Shown in pieces: positions 48,998 through 58,490 of a stretch of DNA of 64,000 nt (the first letter of the stretch is position 1; each line of letters starts with the position of its first letter). The stretch lies in contig CAZVNJ010000004.1 of assembly GCA_964628985.1 (NCBI GenBank), positions 38,092-102,091 on the forward strand, given 5' to 3'. Made by a program: the position numbers and the translations under genes. The notes below the pieces were generated by a model. That model ran no database searches, was not told where the DNA came from, and saw nothing but the letters and a program-made list of their open reading frames with translations. The DNA is from SURF-43 sp964628985 (lineage in GTDB: Bacteria; Chloroflexota; Dehalococcoidia; UBA2979).

Positions 48998-49756
48998 CTA
49001 CGGGAAGAGGTCGAGCGCCTGTTCGCGCACGATCTCCTGGGCCGAGCCTTCGCCCGGCTGGTAGGGGAACCCACGCACGATGGCGGCCGGGACCGCGTCC
49101 AGCTTGCCCATCACCATCTCGGCTGCGCCGGCGATCTCGTCGGCGTCGCAGATCATCGTGACCCGCAGGATGTGCCCGTCCAGATCTGCCTTGCCGACGT
49201 AGTCGCGCATCGCCAGCATCCCGGCGACCCCGATGGCGATGTTGGTCTGTCCGAGTCGCCACGGTCGGCCGAAGGTGTCCGACATCACGACGGCGACCTC
49301 GATGCCGGCGCGCGTGCGGATCGCGTCCCGGATCGCGCGACAGGAGGCGTCCGGGTCCACGGGCAGGAGGCAGACGAGGCCCTCGCCGCCGACGTTGGAG
49401 GCGTCCACGCCGGCGTTCGCGCACTTGAAGCCGTGGTGGGTCTCCGTGATGAGGATGGGGCCGACCTGGCGGATGATCCGCTTCGACTCGCGCAGCACCG
49501 CCTCGACGACGTGCGGGTCCTTCTCCCAGCGGGCGGCGTAGGCGAGGGCGTACGGGCTCGGCTCGAAGGTGGTCAGCGGGACGACGCGCCCCTCCGCCTT
49601 CGAGATGATCCGCTGCGTCACCACGACGACATCGCCAGCGGCTAGCGGCGTGCCCTGCCTGGAGGCGGCCTCGATGATCTGGCCGGCGATGTCATCGCCT
49701 GCCTGCACCATGGGCATGCCGGTCAGGCCGATCACGCGGAACTCAGGCACGGCCAT
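48998..49756 (-). CDS. cofE: Coenzyme F420-0:L-glutamate ligase
   Basis: A 252-residue enzyme that adds glutamate residues to F420-0. Visible: GDVVVVTQRIISKAEGRVVP, ETHHGFKCANAGVDASNVGG and SDTFGRPWRLGQTNIAIGVA, diagnostic for CofE. It carries no C-terminal nitroreductase-like domain of the actinobacterial FbiB type. It lies 12 bases after the F420 reductase gene npdG. Confidence 0.95.
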   Translation of the reverse strand: MAVPEFRVIGLTGMPMVQAGDDIAGQIIEAASRQGTPLAAGDVVVVTQRIISKAEGRVVPLTTFEPSPYALAYAARWEKDPHVVEAVLRESKRIIRQVGPILITETHHGFKCANAGVDASNVGGEGLVCLLPVDPDASCRAIRDAIRTRAGIEVAVVMSDTFGRPWRLGQTNIAIGVAGMLAMRDYVGKADLDGHILRVTMICDADEIAGAAEMVMGKLDAVPAAIVRGFPYQPGEGSAQEIVREQALDLFP

Positions 49757-49768
49757 ATTGGTCTCTCT

Positions 49769-50464
49769 CTACGGTGCGGCAGGTCCGTGCGCCTCCAGGC
49801 CGGCGATGCGGATGCCGGTGTGCGCCTTATACCGCCCGTTGATGCCGATGAGCAGGATGGTGATCTGCTCCACGAAGCGGGAGAAGCGTAGCGGCCCGGC
49901 GTCGACGGCGTGCACGCCCGCGATCTGCTCGGCGAGCGTCATGACCGCCTGCTTCGCGTCGGCATCGGCGCCGGTCACGAGGACGTCCGCATCCACGGGC
50001 GCGTCCGGGTCCAGGAGGACCTCTGCGGCGAGGTTATGGAACGCGCCCACCACGCGAGCCCCTGACAGGATGGCGGCGGCCTCCTCGGTGGCGGAGCCAT
50101 CCGCCACCTCGACAGGACGCGGCCCCCGGTCGAACACGACAGGGACGACAGCGTCGATCACGACCTTGCCGGCGAGGGCGTCCCGCAGGCCCTCGAGAGT
50201 CGGCCGGTGGGCGCTGTAGGGGACAACCACGACCACGAGATCGGCGCCCGCGACGGCGTCCGCGTTGGCCGCCCCGGACACCGCTCCGTGGGGACGGCCC
50301 CCGAGGCCGGCGAGCACCTCGGCCGCGCCCGCCTCGCCACGCGTGGTGTCGCGGCTGCCGATCACGACGCGGTGTCCGGCCAGCGCGAAGCGTGTGGCGA
50401 GCCCTCTCCCCTCCGGCCCAGTACCTCCGACGAGCGCGATCGTGTGGACTGGTGTTCCGGTCAT
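49769..50464 (-). CDS. npdG: NADPH-dependent F420 reductase
   Basis: A 231-residue Rossmann-fold enzyme that moves hydride between NADP and F420. Visible: IALVGGTGPEGRGLATRFAL (dinucleotide loop), HRVVIGSRD with the Ser-Arg pair for the NADP phosphate, and GAFHNLAAEVLLDPDAPVDA with SRFVEQITILLIGINGRYK at the C-terminus. Adjacent to cofE and divergent from the ABC importer; the gap is about 70 bases. Together with the LLM enzyme at 37.7 kb this shows an F420 economy in the cell. Confidence 0.93.
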   Translation of the reverse strand: MTGTPVHTIALVGGTGPEGRGLATRFALAGHRVVIGSRDTTRGEAGAAEVLAGLGGRPHGAVSGAANADAVAGADLVVVVVPYSAHRPTLEGLRDALAGKVVIDAVVPVVFDRGPRPVEVADGSATEEAAAILSGARVVGAFHNLAAEVLLDPDAPVDADVLVTGADADAKQAVMTLAEQIAGVHAVDAGPLRFSRFVEQITILLIGINGRYKAHTGIRIAGLEAHGPAAP

Positions 50465-50535
50465 GCGGCCTCCGCCTGCGCGCCTATCATCCGAGCAGCG
50501 CGGATCGTAACGCGCGTTCCGCGGAAGGCCTCCGG

Positions 50536-51341
<806 letters not shown>

Positions 51342-51345
<4 letters not shown>

Positions 51346-52148
51346 CCGGTCCGGCGCAGGGTCCAACTCGGGAAGTGGAGGCACTCCGGATGCCCTTCGC
51401 GGCGGCGGTGCTACCGCCGGTCGTGGCGCTCACGCTCATCCTCGCGGGCTGGGAGGCCTATGTCCGAGTCGCTGACGTGAAGGGCTATCTGCTTCCCCCG
51501 CCCAGCGACGTATTCCGTGCCCTGGCAGACGAGCCCGGGCGGTACGCGTCGGCAGCCGGGACATCACTGCTGGCTGCCGTGGGGGGGCTGGTGGTGGCGA
51601 GTGCGATCGCCTTTGGGCTTGCGGTGCTCATGGCGCATTCCAGACTGCTTGAGCGCGCACTGTATCCGCCCGCGCTCCTCGTGAAGGTGACCCCGATTGT
51701 CGCGCTCTACCCGTTGCTGGCGATCTGGTTCGGATTTGGGATCGGACCGAAGGTCGCGATCTCTGCGCTGATCACGTTCTTCCCGATGCTGGTGAATGCC
51801 GTGGTGGGGCTGCGGTCCGTGGACCCGCAGGCCCTCGATGCGTTGCATGTGCTGGCCGCAAGCCGGTGGGAGATCTTCCGGCGGCTGCGGTTCCCTTCGT
51901 CCCTGCCGTACGTGTTCGCGGCACTGCGGATCAGCGTGCCGCTCTCGCTGGTGGGGGCGGTGGTGGCGGAGTTCCTGTCGGGCTCGTCCGGAATGGGCCA
52001 GCTGATCCTGATTGCAAACGGCGCGTTCGACACGCCCGCCCTCTTTGGCGCGGTCTTCGTGCTCGCCACCCTGGGGGTTTCGCTGACCGGCCTGGTTGGG
52101 TATGTTGAACATCGCGTGCTGGACTGGCACGTGTCCACGGGCGCCTGA
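51342..52148 (+). CDS. NitT/TauT-type ABC importer permease
   Basis: A 268-residue permease with about six membrane helices. The coupling-loop motif EAA region reads DALHVLAASRWEIFRRLRFP, followed by SLPYVFAALRISVPLSLVGA, normal for SsuC/TauC-type permeases. A YLLPPPSDVF segment near the N-terminus is also typical. It is translationally coupled to the ATPase upstream and followed after 78 bases by the binding protein. Confidence 0.93.
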
Positions 52149-52226
52149 AGCGCCTCGATCATCCAGACTGCGTGCAGCGCCCGCGTGATTCGCGGATGTA
52201 CGCCCCGGCCGCCCGAGGTGTATTTG

Positions 52227-53312
52227 ATGCTGCGCACACTCCCGATCAACCCCATCAAGCGGGCGGCGGCCTTGTGGTCGCTTGCCATCCTCGTGGCCGC
52301 CGCCGCGCTCACCCTGGTGGCCTGCGGTGGCGACGAGGCACTCCCGGCGCCCGCCGGCACGGCGACCGCCGCCACAAGCGCGACGCCGAAGCCGGCGCCC
52401 GCGAAGGTGGTGTTCATGGCGGGCTTCCGCCCGCAAGCCAACCTGCCGTTCGTCGCGGCCTACGTTGCGAAAGAGAAGGGGTTCTTCGCCGAGGAGAACC
52501 TGGATGTGGAGATCAAGCACGCCTCCGGCGCGGACGAGCACCTGAAGTTCCTGCTCGAAGGGTCGGTTCACTTCACGACCGGGACCGCGGCGCAGGTGAT
52601 CCGCCGCACGAGTGACGGCCTCCCCGTCGTGGCGGTGGCGCTCTTCGGGCAGCGCGGCGACCAGGGGTACGTGGCGCGCGCGGACTCGGGGATCAAGACC
52701 CCGAAGGACCTGAAGGGGCGGGCGATCGGGTTCAAGGCCGGCGTCGTCCCTGCGGAGCTCGACGGCATGCTGGCCAGCGCCGGCCTGAAGCGTGACGACG
52801 TGAAGCTCGTTTCGGTCGGATTCGACGTGCGCGCGTTCATCGAGAAGCAGGTCGAGGTCTACCCGGTCTTCCTGAACAACGAGCCGTACGCCATCCGCAA
52901 GGCGGGCGTCGAGGTGAATGTGATCGACCCCGCTGACTTCGCGGTGCCGACGCTTGGCCTGACGACACTGGTCAACCGCGAGACGCTGACCAAGGACCCT
53001 GCGCTCGTCGAGCGTTATCTGCGGGCAACACTGCGGGCGGTGGCGTGGACGCAGGCGCACCCGGACGAGGCGGTGCAGGTGGTGCTGAAGTACGCACCGG
53101 GTGCGGACGCCGGGCAGCAGCGGTATCTCCTGGACCAGGACCTGGCGGCAGCGAAGCGCGCGGACGGCATCGGACGCTCCTCGAAGGAGCAATGGCAGAG
53201 GCTGGCTGACACACTGGTGCAGTACGGCGTGCTGTCGAAGGCGCCGGACGTCTCAGTCGCCTTCGACAACCGGCTGGTGGACGGCCTCTACACGCGAGGC
53301 GAGATCAAGTAG
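52227..53312 (+). CDS. ABC importer substrate-binding lipoprotein (NMT1/THI5-like)
   Basis: A 361-residue lipoprotein from ATG 52227 (GAGGTG upstream). Signal and lipobox LTLVACGG, then a Pro/Thr/Ala linker. The fold reads GFRPQANLPFVAAYVAKEKG, FFAEENLDVEIKHASGADEH and IKTPKDLKGRAIGFKAG, matching NMT1/THI5-type binding proteins. The set ATPase-permease-binding protein suggests import of a thiamine pyrimidine precursor, riboflavin-like or sulfonate compound; the sequence does not decide. No TPP riboswitch was recognised upstream. Confidence 0.9.
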   Translation: MLRTLPINPIKRAAALWSLAILVAAAALTLVACGGDEALPAPAGTATAATSATPKPAPAKVVFMAGFRPQANLPFVAAYVAKEKGFFAEENLDVEIKHASGADEHLKFLLEGSVHFTTGTAAQVIRRTSDGLPVVAVALFGQRGDQGYVARADSGIKTPKDLKGRAIGFKAGVVPAELDGMLASAGLKRDDVKLVSVGFDVRAFIEKQVEVYPVFLNNEPYAIRKAGVEVNVIDPADFAVPTLGLTTLVNRETLTKDPALVERYLRATLRAVAWTQAHPDEAVQVVLKYAPGADAGQQRYLLDQDLAAAKRADGIGRSSKEQWQRLADTLVQYGVLSKAPDVSVAFDNRLVDGLYTRGEIK

Positions 53313-53325
53313 GGCGCCCAAGAGG

Positions 53326-54912
53326 TCAGGGCACTCGCACGGGAATGACACCCAGGATCTTGCCGTCCGCGCGCACCTCGAACTCCCAGTTTCCCGCAGG
53401 GACTCCGTCCGGCGGGCGGAAGCCGACCCAGAACTTGCCGGCGTCGCCGCCCCTCCAAGGGATGGGCGGCGACTGGTAGACGCGCTGGTTGTTGCGGAAC
53501 GCGACCCACTGGATCAGCGTGACCGATTCCATCCCGGAGTAGTCGAAGAACGCGAGGACCTGTGACTGTCCCGACTGTGGCGCTGCGGATGCTGTGCCGG
53601 CGGGTGCTGCGAGCGACCCTCCGCTGAAGTTCTTCGCCGCAGGCTCGAACGTGGGACGGACTCCGACGAAGGCGACGCCGCGGGCGCGCATTGCATTGCC
53701 GGCCCACACCTCGACGCGCCAGCTACCCGGGGGGAGGCCGCCGGTGCCCGGGACGGCGATCTTGTCGCTGACGACTCCGAATGTCCCGCCCTTCCACGCC
53801 ATGGACGAGGAGACCGAATCCTGTCGCACGTCATCGAGGAACCAGCGCTCCTCGATGACCGTCCCGTCGGGAAGCCCTTCCACGGTGTACTCGTAGTAGA
53901 GGGCAGGGACGCCCGCCTTGAAGCTGCGTTCGTAGTCGAAGAGCTCGCGGCCGGTCGGACTCTCGATGGCGCTGAGGGCGAACGAGATCTTCCCGACGCG
54001 GACCCCATCCGTGCCCACCGGGCGCGCGATGCCGCCGCCGGTGCTGTCCAGGTACAACGGGGGTACCTGGCGGAACGCCTCGGTCGCCTTCTGAGCCTGC
54101 TCGATGAGGCCGACCGCTCGGTCGTAGGGGCGTACCTGTCCGACCTGTGCCTTCGGGTTATAGACCTCCTGAAGCATCACTCCGATGATCGCGCCGGCTT
54201 GGTTGAAGACGGGGCCGCCTGCGGCGCCGGCGGGCATGCGGGCAGTGGTCTTCAACCAGAGGCGGCTCGTCTCGCCGGCCTCGCTGCGCTGACCGGTTGC
54301 GGTGCCACGCGTGACGGCGAGGTCAGTCCTGGTGGCCCCCTCGCCTGGGTGTCCAAAGAGCCGGATGGCAGTACCGGGCGTGATGCCCGTAGGGTCGCCT
54401 GGGACCACGGCGGGGAGATCGAACGTGGGGGCGCCGTCGACCGCGCGCACGACTCGCAAGACGGCCAGGCCGCTGGTCTGATCGCTGACGAGGAGCTCCG
54501 CCTCGTATTCGACGCGCGGGGAGGCGCCCACCTCTCGGTTGGTGGCGATTCGGAGCTTCGCGTACGCGGGCCCACCGTCGGCCCGGTACGGGCTGGTGAC
54601 CGGGTACGAGGTGAGGATGAGCCGCCGCGCTGAGTCCACGACCACGCCCGAGCCAAACCGCACGGCCTTCCCGTCCTCTGAGGAGGGGATGACCTGGACG
54701 ACGGCGCGGGCGAGGTCGGCATCAGCCGCGTCCGCACTGCTCGCGCCGGGGCCTACGCGCGGGCCGACCGTGACGCTCTCCCCCACGGTGGGCGTGGGGG
54801 TGCCGTTGCCGCCGCCGGGGATGAAGTCCGCAGCGCGGTCACACCCTCCCAGGAGCGTGGCGACGAGGAGCAGCAGGGGATACAGCGCCCTGGGGGCGCG
54901 GGAGAGCCGCAT
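53326..54912 (-). CDS. Lipoprotein with a catalytically dead trypsin-like domain
   Basis: A 528-residue lipoprotein; ATG 54912 gives a signal peptide with lipobox LLGGC (Cys24). Residues ~65-275 align by eye with HtrA-type proteases, but all three catalytic residues are changed: TNYHV is TSYPV (His to Pro104), SDLAVL is SGLAVL (Asp to Gly148) and GNSGGP is GAAGGP (Ser to Ala231). Residues ~300-528 are two similar beta domains ending in GSWRVEVWAGNAM and GNWEFEVRADGKI (each with a W-x-V/F-E-V strand), possible ligand-binding modules. A surface sensor or scaffold is the likely role; the active HtrA protein is 1.1 kb away. Confidence 0.85.
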   Translation of the reverse strand: MRLSRAPRALYPLLLLVATLLGGCDRAADFIPGGGNGTPTPTVGESVTVGPRVGPGASSADAADADLARAVVQVIPSSEDGKAVRFGSGVVVDSARRLILTSYPVTSPYRADGGPAYAKLRIATNREVGASPRVEYEAELLVSDQTSGLAVLRVVRAVDGAPTFDLPAVVPGDPTGITPGTAIRLFGHPGEGATRTDLAVTRGTATGQRSEAGETSRLWLKTTARMPAGAAGGPVFNQAGAIIGVMLQEVYNPKAQVGQVRPYDRAVGLIEQAQKATEAFRQVPPLYLDSTGGGIARPVGTDGVRVGKISFALSAIESPTGRELFDYERSFKAGVPALYYEYTVEGLPDGTVIEERWFLDDVRQDSVSSSMAWKGGTFGVVSDKIAVPGTGGLPPGSWRVEVWAGNAMRARGVAFVGVRPTFEPAAKNFSGGSLAAPAGTASAAPQSGQSQVLAFFDYSGMESVTLIQWVAFRNNQRVYQSPPIPWRGGDAGKFWVGFRPPDGVPAGNWEFEVRADGKILGVIPVRVP

Positions 54913-55060
54913 CAGCGCACCGTAAGCCCTCGGCCACCGAGTCTTCCACCGCGGAGATATGAGGCGTTTGCTTGGATTCCTGGGAATCACGTGCGGAATC
55001 GCGGAAACGTGGTCCCGAGTAGACTGCCGCTGCCGAGGGATCACGCCGAGGGAGGGTGTG

Positions 55061-55867
55061 TTGGACTACGAAGCGATCCTGTACGACGTGAGTGAGCGGA
55101 TCGCGACGATCACGCTGAACCGTCCGGAGCGGATGAATTCGTTCAGCAACGAGCTGCTGGCCGAGTGGGAAGACGCGATCCGCCGATCCTCTGAGGACGA
55201 TGGAGTCCGAGTGGTGATTGTGACCGGGGCGGGCCGCGCGTTCAGCGCCGGCGCGGACCTCCAGGCGACCGGGTCAGAGGACCGGATCTTGATGGCAGAC
55301 CGGAACGCGGGCGAGCGCCGGAACTCGCTCCGCTACACCGTGCACCGGATCCCGCAGGCGCTGCAGTACCTGGACAAGCCGTACATCGCGGCGATCAACG
55401 GGGCCGCTGTCGGCGCCGGCATGGACATGGCGAGCATGGCGGACATCAGGATCGCCTCTGAGCAGGCGCGATTCGGAATGTCCTATGTGAACGTGAGTCT
55501 GATCCCCGGCGACGGCGGTGCGTGGCTGCTGCCGAGGCTCGTCGGAGTCCAGCAGGCGTTGGAGATGATCTGGACCGGCGATCTGATCAATGCCGCCCGG
55601 GCCCTCGAACTGGGGTACGTCGCGCGCGTCGTGCCGCATGACTCGCTCATGGCGGAGACACGTGCGTTCGCGCTGCGCCTGACGGAGGGCCCACCGATCG
55701 CGATGCAGCTGGCGAAGCGCCTCGTGTATCGCGGGCTCAATCAGAGCTTCCCCGAGGCGCTCGAGGCTGCCCAGGCCGCCATGACGATCGTGCAGTCCAC
55801 GGAGGACTCGAAGGAGGGGCCACGGGCCTTCCGCGAGAAGCGGAAGCCCGTCTTCGAGGGGCGCTGA
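55061..55867 (+). CDS. Enoyl-CoA hydratase/isomerase-family protein
   Basis: A 268-residue crotonase-fold protein. TTG 55061 fits the AGGGAGG ribosome site; GTG 55058 is an alternative. Visible: ITLNRPERMNSFSNELL, VTGAGRAFSAGADLQA (oxyanion hole) and IAAINGAAVGAGMDMASMAD. The two Glu residues used by true hydratases are not conserved: the C-E-L position has Asp (GMDMAS) and the PE position has Ser-Tyr (FGMSYV). It may be an isomerase or another crotonase activity rather than a hydratase. It is divergent from the dead protease. Confidence 0.85.
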   Translation: MDYEAILYDVSERIATITLNRPERMNSFSNELLAEWEDAIRRSSEDDGVRVVIVTGAGRAFSAGADLQATGSEDRILMADRNAGERRNSLRYTVHRIPQALQYLDKPYIAAINGAAVGAGMDMASMADIRIASEQARFGMSYVNVSLIPGDGGAWLLPRLVGVQQALEMIWTGDLINAARALELGYVARVVPHDSLMAETRAFALRLTEGPPIAMQLAKRLVYRGLNQSFPEALEAAQAAMTIVQSTEDSKEGPRAFREKRKPVFEGR

Positions 55868-56016
55868 CGCGCGCCGTCCTCGCGACGTGCCCCCCGAGTG
55901 CTCGAACCGCTTCACCTTTGTTTAATCGCTGTGGGATGGCGCGATCACTTCTGCGCGTCACGATGTTCTCCTGAGTTCGTTCTCCAGACGCAGACCATCA
56001 CCTCGGGAGGCTGGGT

Positions 56017-57150
56017 ATGTCGAATCTGAATGGCTGGCGGATCTCAGGGATCGCCGGGATGGTGGTCGGGATCCTGTTGATCGCGGGCGCGCTGGCCCTC
56101 AATACCTTCGGAGGCGGGAGCACGACGGCCCTCACGCCGACGGGGCCGCGGGCCACGGTGCCTGTGCAGCAATCACCGGGTGCCGCCAGCGGCGGGATTG
56201 CCGACCTGGTCGAGCGGGTCCGCCCTTCCATCGTCGTGATCGAGGGTGCCACGACGGGTACCTCAGGCGCCTCCAGCGGTACTGGGATGGTGATCGACCG
56301 CGAGGGGCGCGTCCTCACGAACTACCACGTCATCGAGGGCCAGCGCGAGGTGAAAGTCACGCTCGCTGACGGGACTGCGTCCCGCGCAACCGTGCTCGGT
56401 TCCGACCCCGGCAGCGACCTCGCCGTGCTGAAAATCTCGGTCCCGGCCAACCTCCTTGTGCCGGTGGTCTTCGCGGACTCGGATGCGGTGCGCGTGGGTG
56501 ATGCAGTCTTCGCGATTGGCAACCCGTTCGGCCAGAACTTCTCCGTGAGTTCCGGGATCATCTCGGCGACTGGTCGTGTGACGACGTCTTCGTTCACGGG
56601 CCGTGCCATCCGCGATGTGCTCCAGACGGACGCCGCGCTCAACCCCGGGAACTCGGGCGGGCCGCTGTTCAACTTCAAGGGCGAGGTCGTCGGCGTGAAC
56701 TCCTCGATCGAGAACCCAAGCGGGCGGTTCTTCATCGGCCTCGGATACGCCATCCCGTCGAACACGGCGCAGCGGTTCCTGCCCGACATGATCCAGGGCA
56801 GGAACATCCTGCACCCGCAGCTAGGGGTCTCAGTGATGCCGCTGGATGAAGTGGTGGCAGCAGACCTCGGCTTGAAGGTGACGCGGGGTGTTTACGTGAC
56901 CTCGGTGACCCCCGGCGGCGCGGCGGCGCGCGCAGGCATCGTGCCTGCACCGCGTCCGACCGCCAGCTCGCGGGCGGGAGCGGGCGGCGACGTGATCACG
57001 GCGGTGGCGGGTCAGCCCGTGCGGAATTTCGAGGAACTCGCGAGGGCGATCGACAGGCAGGAGGTCGGCTCGCAGGTGCCGGTCCAGATCGTGCGGAACG
57101 GTCAGACGATCACCGTCACCGCAGAACTCCAGGTCTGGGACCTGCGCTAG
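56017..57150 (+). CDS. HtrA-type membrane serine protease with PDZ domain
   Basis: A 377-residue protein with GGGAGG before ATG 56017. One N-terminal membrane helix (about residues 10-30), then a trypsin-like domain with a complete triad: His104 (LTNYHVIEG), Asp134 (SDLAVLKI) and Ser213 (NPGNSGGPLF), then one PDZ domain (about 265-370: GVSVMPLDEVVAADLGLKVT, GDVITAVAGQPVRNFEELAR). It degrades or refolds damaged envelope proteins. It contrasts with the dead relative at 53326. Confidence 0.93.
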   Translation: MSNLNGWRISGIAGMVVGILLIAGALALNTFGGGSTTALTPTGPRATVPVQQSPGAASGGIADLVERVRPSIVVIEGATTGTSGASSGTGMVIDREGRVLTNYHVIEGQREVKVTLADGTASRATVLGSDPGSDLAVLKISVPANLLVPVVFADSDAVRVGDAVFAIGNPFGQNFSVSSGIISATGRVTTSSFTGRAIRDVLQTDAALNPGNSGGPLFNFKGEVVGVNSSIENPSGRFFIGLGYAIPSNTAQRFLPDMIQGRNILHPQLGVSVMPLDEVVAADLGLKVTRGVYVTSVTPGGAAARAGIVPAPRPTASSRAGAGGDVITAVAGQPVRNFEELARAIDRQEVGSQVPVQIVRNGQTITVTAELQVWDLR

Positions 57151-57710
57151 TCCGAGTCCGTAACTGGCAATTCAAGAGCGCGCCCGGCGACACAAAGCCA
57201 GGCGCGCTCCGCGTTCCGCGCCGCTTCCTGGTTCACCACGCCCAACAGGTCGCGATAGGCGCGTCCCAATGCGTACTCCGGTACAAGCCCGGATCCGACC
57301 TCGTTGCTTACCAGGATCGAGGTGCCCGTGCGCGCCTTCAGCACACCGACCAGGGCGTGGGTCTCCTCTACCAGTGTCACCTCGAGTGCAGTGATGGCCT
57401 CCGGCAGTGGGTCGCCCGTCCCGAGGTCGATCAGCCGGTTAGAGACCCACAGCGAGAGACAGTCGATCAGCAGCGTGTCGCCAGTGGGCACTGCCCTCGC
57501 CACCTGGCTCAGTGATCGAGGCGCCTCGACGGTCCGCCACGCATCCGGACGTTGCTGCTGGTGACGGGCGATACGGGCGCGCATCTCGTCGTCGAGCGGC
57601 TCGAGCGTCGCGATGTAGGTCACGGGCCCGCCGAGGCGCGCTGCGAGGCGCTCGGCATAGGCGGACTTCCCGCTGCGCGCGCCACCCGTGACAAACCAGG
57701 TCGTCCCCAC
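57147..57710 (-). CDS. cobU: Adenosylcobinamide kinase/guanylyltransferase
   Basis: A 187-residue bifunctional enzyme that phosphorylates adenosylcobinamide and adds GMP. GTG 57710 gives TTWFVTGGARSGKSAYAERL with the P-loop GGARSGKS. Further motifs: HQQQRPDAWRTVEAP, LLIDCLSLWVSN and SNEVGSGLVPEYALGRAYRD, all standard for CobU. It overlaps the HtrA gene's stop by four bases and follows cobS after 4 bases. Confidence 0.94.
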   Translation of the reverse strand: MGTTWFVTGGARSGKSAYAERLAARLGGPVTYIATLEPLDDEMRARIARHQQQRPDAWRTVEAPRSLSQVARAVPTGDTLLIDCLSLWVSNRLIDLGTGDPLPEAITALEVTLVEETHALVGVLKARTGTSILVSNEVGSGLVPEYALGRAYRDLLGVVNQEAARNAERAWLCVAGRALELPVTDSD

Positions 57711-57714
57711 GCCG

Positions 57715-58488
57715 CTAGCCGACGAGCGGTTCGGCCCAGCCGTGCATGCCGGCTGCGACGAGTGAGAGCCACACCACCACCTGGGCGACCTCGATGGCTG
57801 CCCCGAAGACATCGCCGGTGACGCCTTCGAGCATGCGCGCGGCGAGCGAGGCGATCAGGAGCGCGGCGACGGTTGCGGCGGCGATGAGCACGATGCCAGC
57901 GACGCCGAAGAGGGCGATGGCTGCGCCGGCCCCGATGAGCGTCGCGAGCGGCGCCGCTACGGGGAGCATCGCTGTCTGCATCGCATGGCCGAGCCCTCGC
58001 GGGCGGGCCGGCTTGAAGAGGAGGCCGACCGGGACCACAGCCCAGCGCCCGAGTGCGGGGGCGACGACCAGGGCCGGCCCCCGGACCGGGTCGTCCAGGG
58101 AGACGATGGCCGCCCACTCCGCCATCAGGACGAGCAGGAGCGCCATTACCCCGGCGGGGCCGGTGTTGCCCTCGCTCATGACGCCGAGCCGCTCTGCACG
58201 GTCGCCCTGCACCGCCATGCCGTCGGCAGTATCGGCGACACCGTCCAAATGGAGGCCTCCCGAGGCCAGGGCGAGGAAGGCGACGAGCAGGACGGCGGTA
58301 GGCACGGGAGGCAGCAGTTCGCTCAGGCCTCGGTCGAGCCCCCAGAGGCCGAGGCCGATCAGCAGCCCGATCAAGGGATACCAGCCAAGCGCTTCCGCAA
58401 AGGTGCGGTCGTCGTACGTCTGCACTCGGCGCAGGCGGAGTGGGGTGAGGAACTCCAGCGCAATCGGCGCGCCAGCGAGGATACGCAC
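57715..58488 (-). CDS. cobS: Adenosylcobinamide-GDP ribazoletransferase
   Basis: A 257-residue membrane enzyme making the final adenosylcobalamin nucleotide loop join. Visible: ALEFLTPLRL near the start, GGLHLDGVADTADG (metal/substrate loop), MSEGNTGPAGVMALLL and GDVFGAAIEVAQVV. About seven hydrophobic segments. It starts 2 bases after the cobT stop and lies upstream of cobU, a coupled three-gene set. Confidence 0.95.
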   Translation of the reverse strand: MRILAGAPIALEFLTPLRLRRVQTYDDRTFAEALGWYPLIGLLIGLGLWGLDRGLSELLPPVPTAVLLVAFLALASGGLHLDGVADTADGMAVQGDRAERLGVMSEGNTGPAGVMALLLVLMAEWAAIVSLDDPVRGPALVVAPALGRWAVVPVGLLFKPARPRGLGHAMQTAMLPVAAPLATLIGAGAAIALFGVAGIVLIAAATVAALLIASLAARMLEGVTGDVFGAAIEVAQVVVWLSLVAAGMHGWAEPLVG

Positions 58489-58490
58489 CG

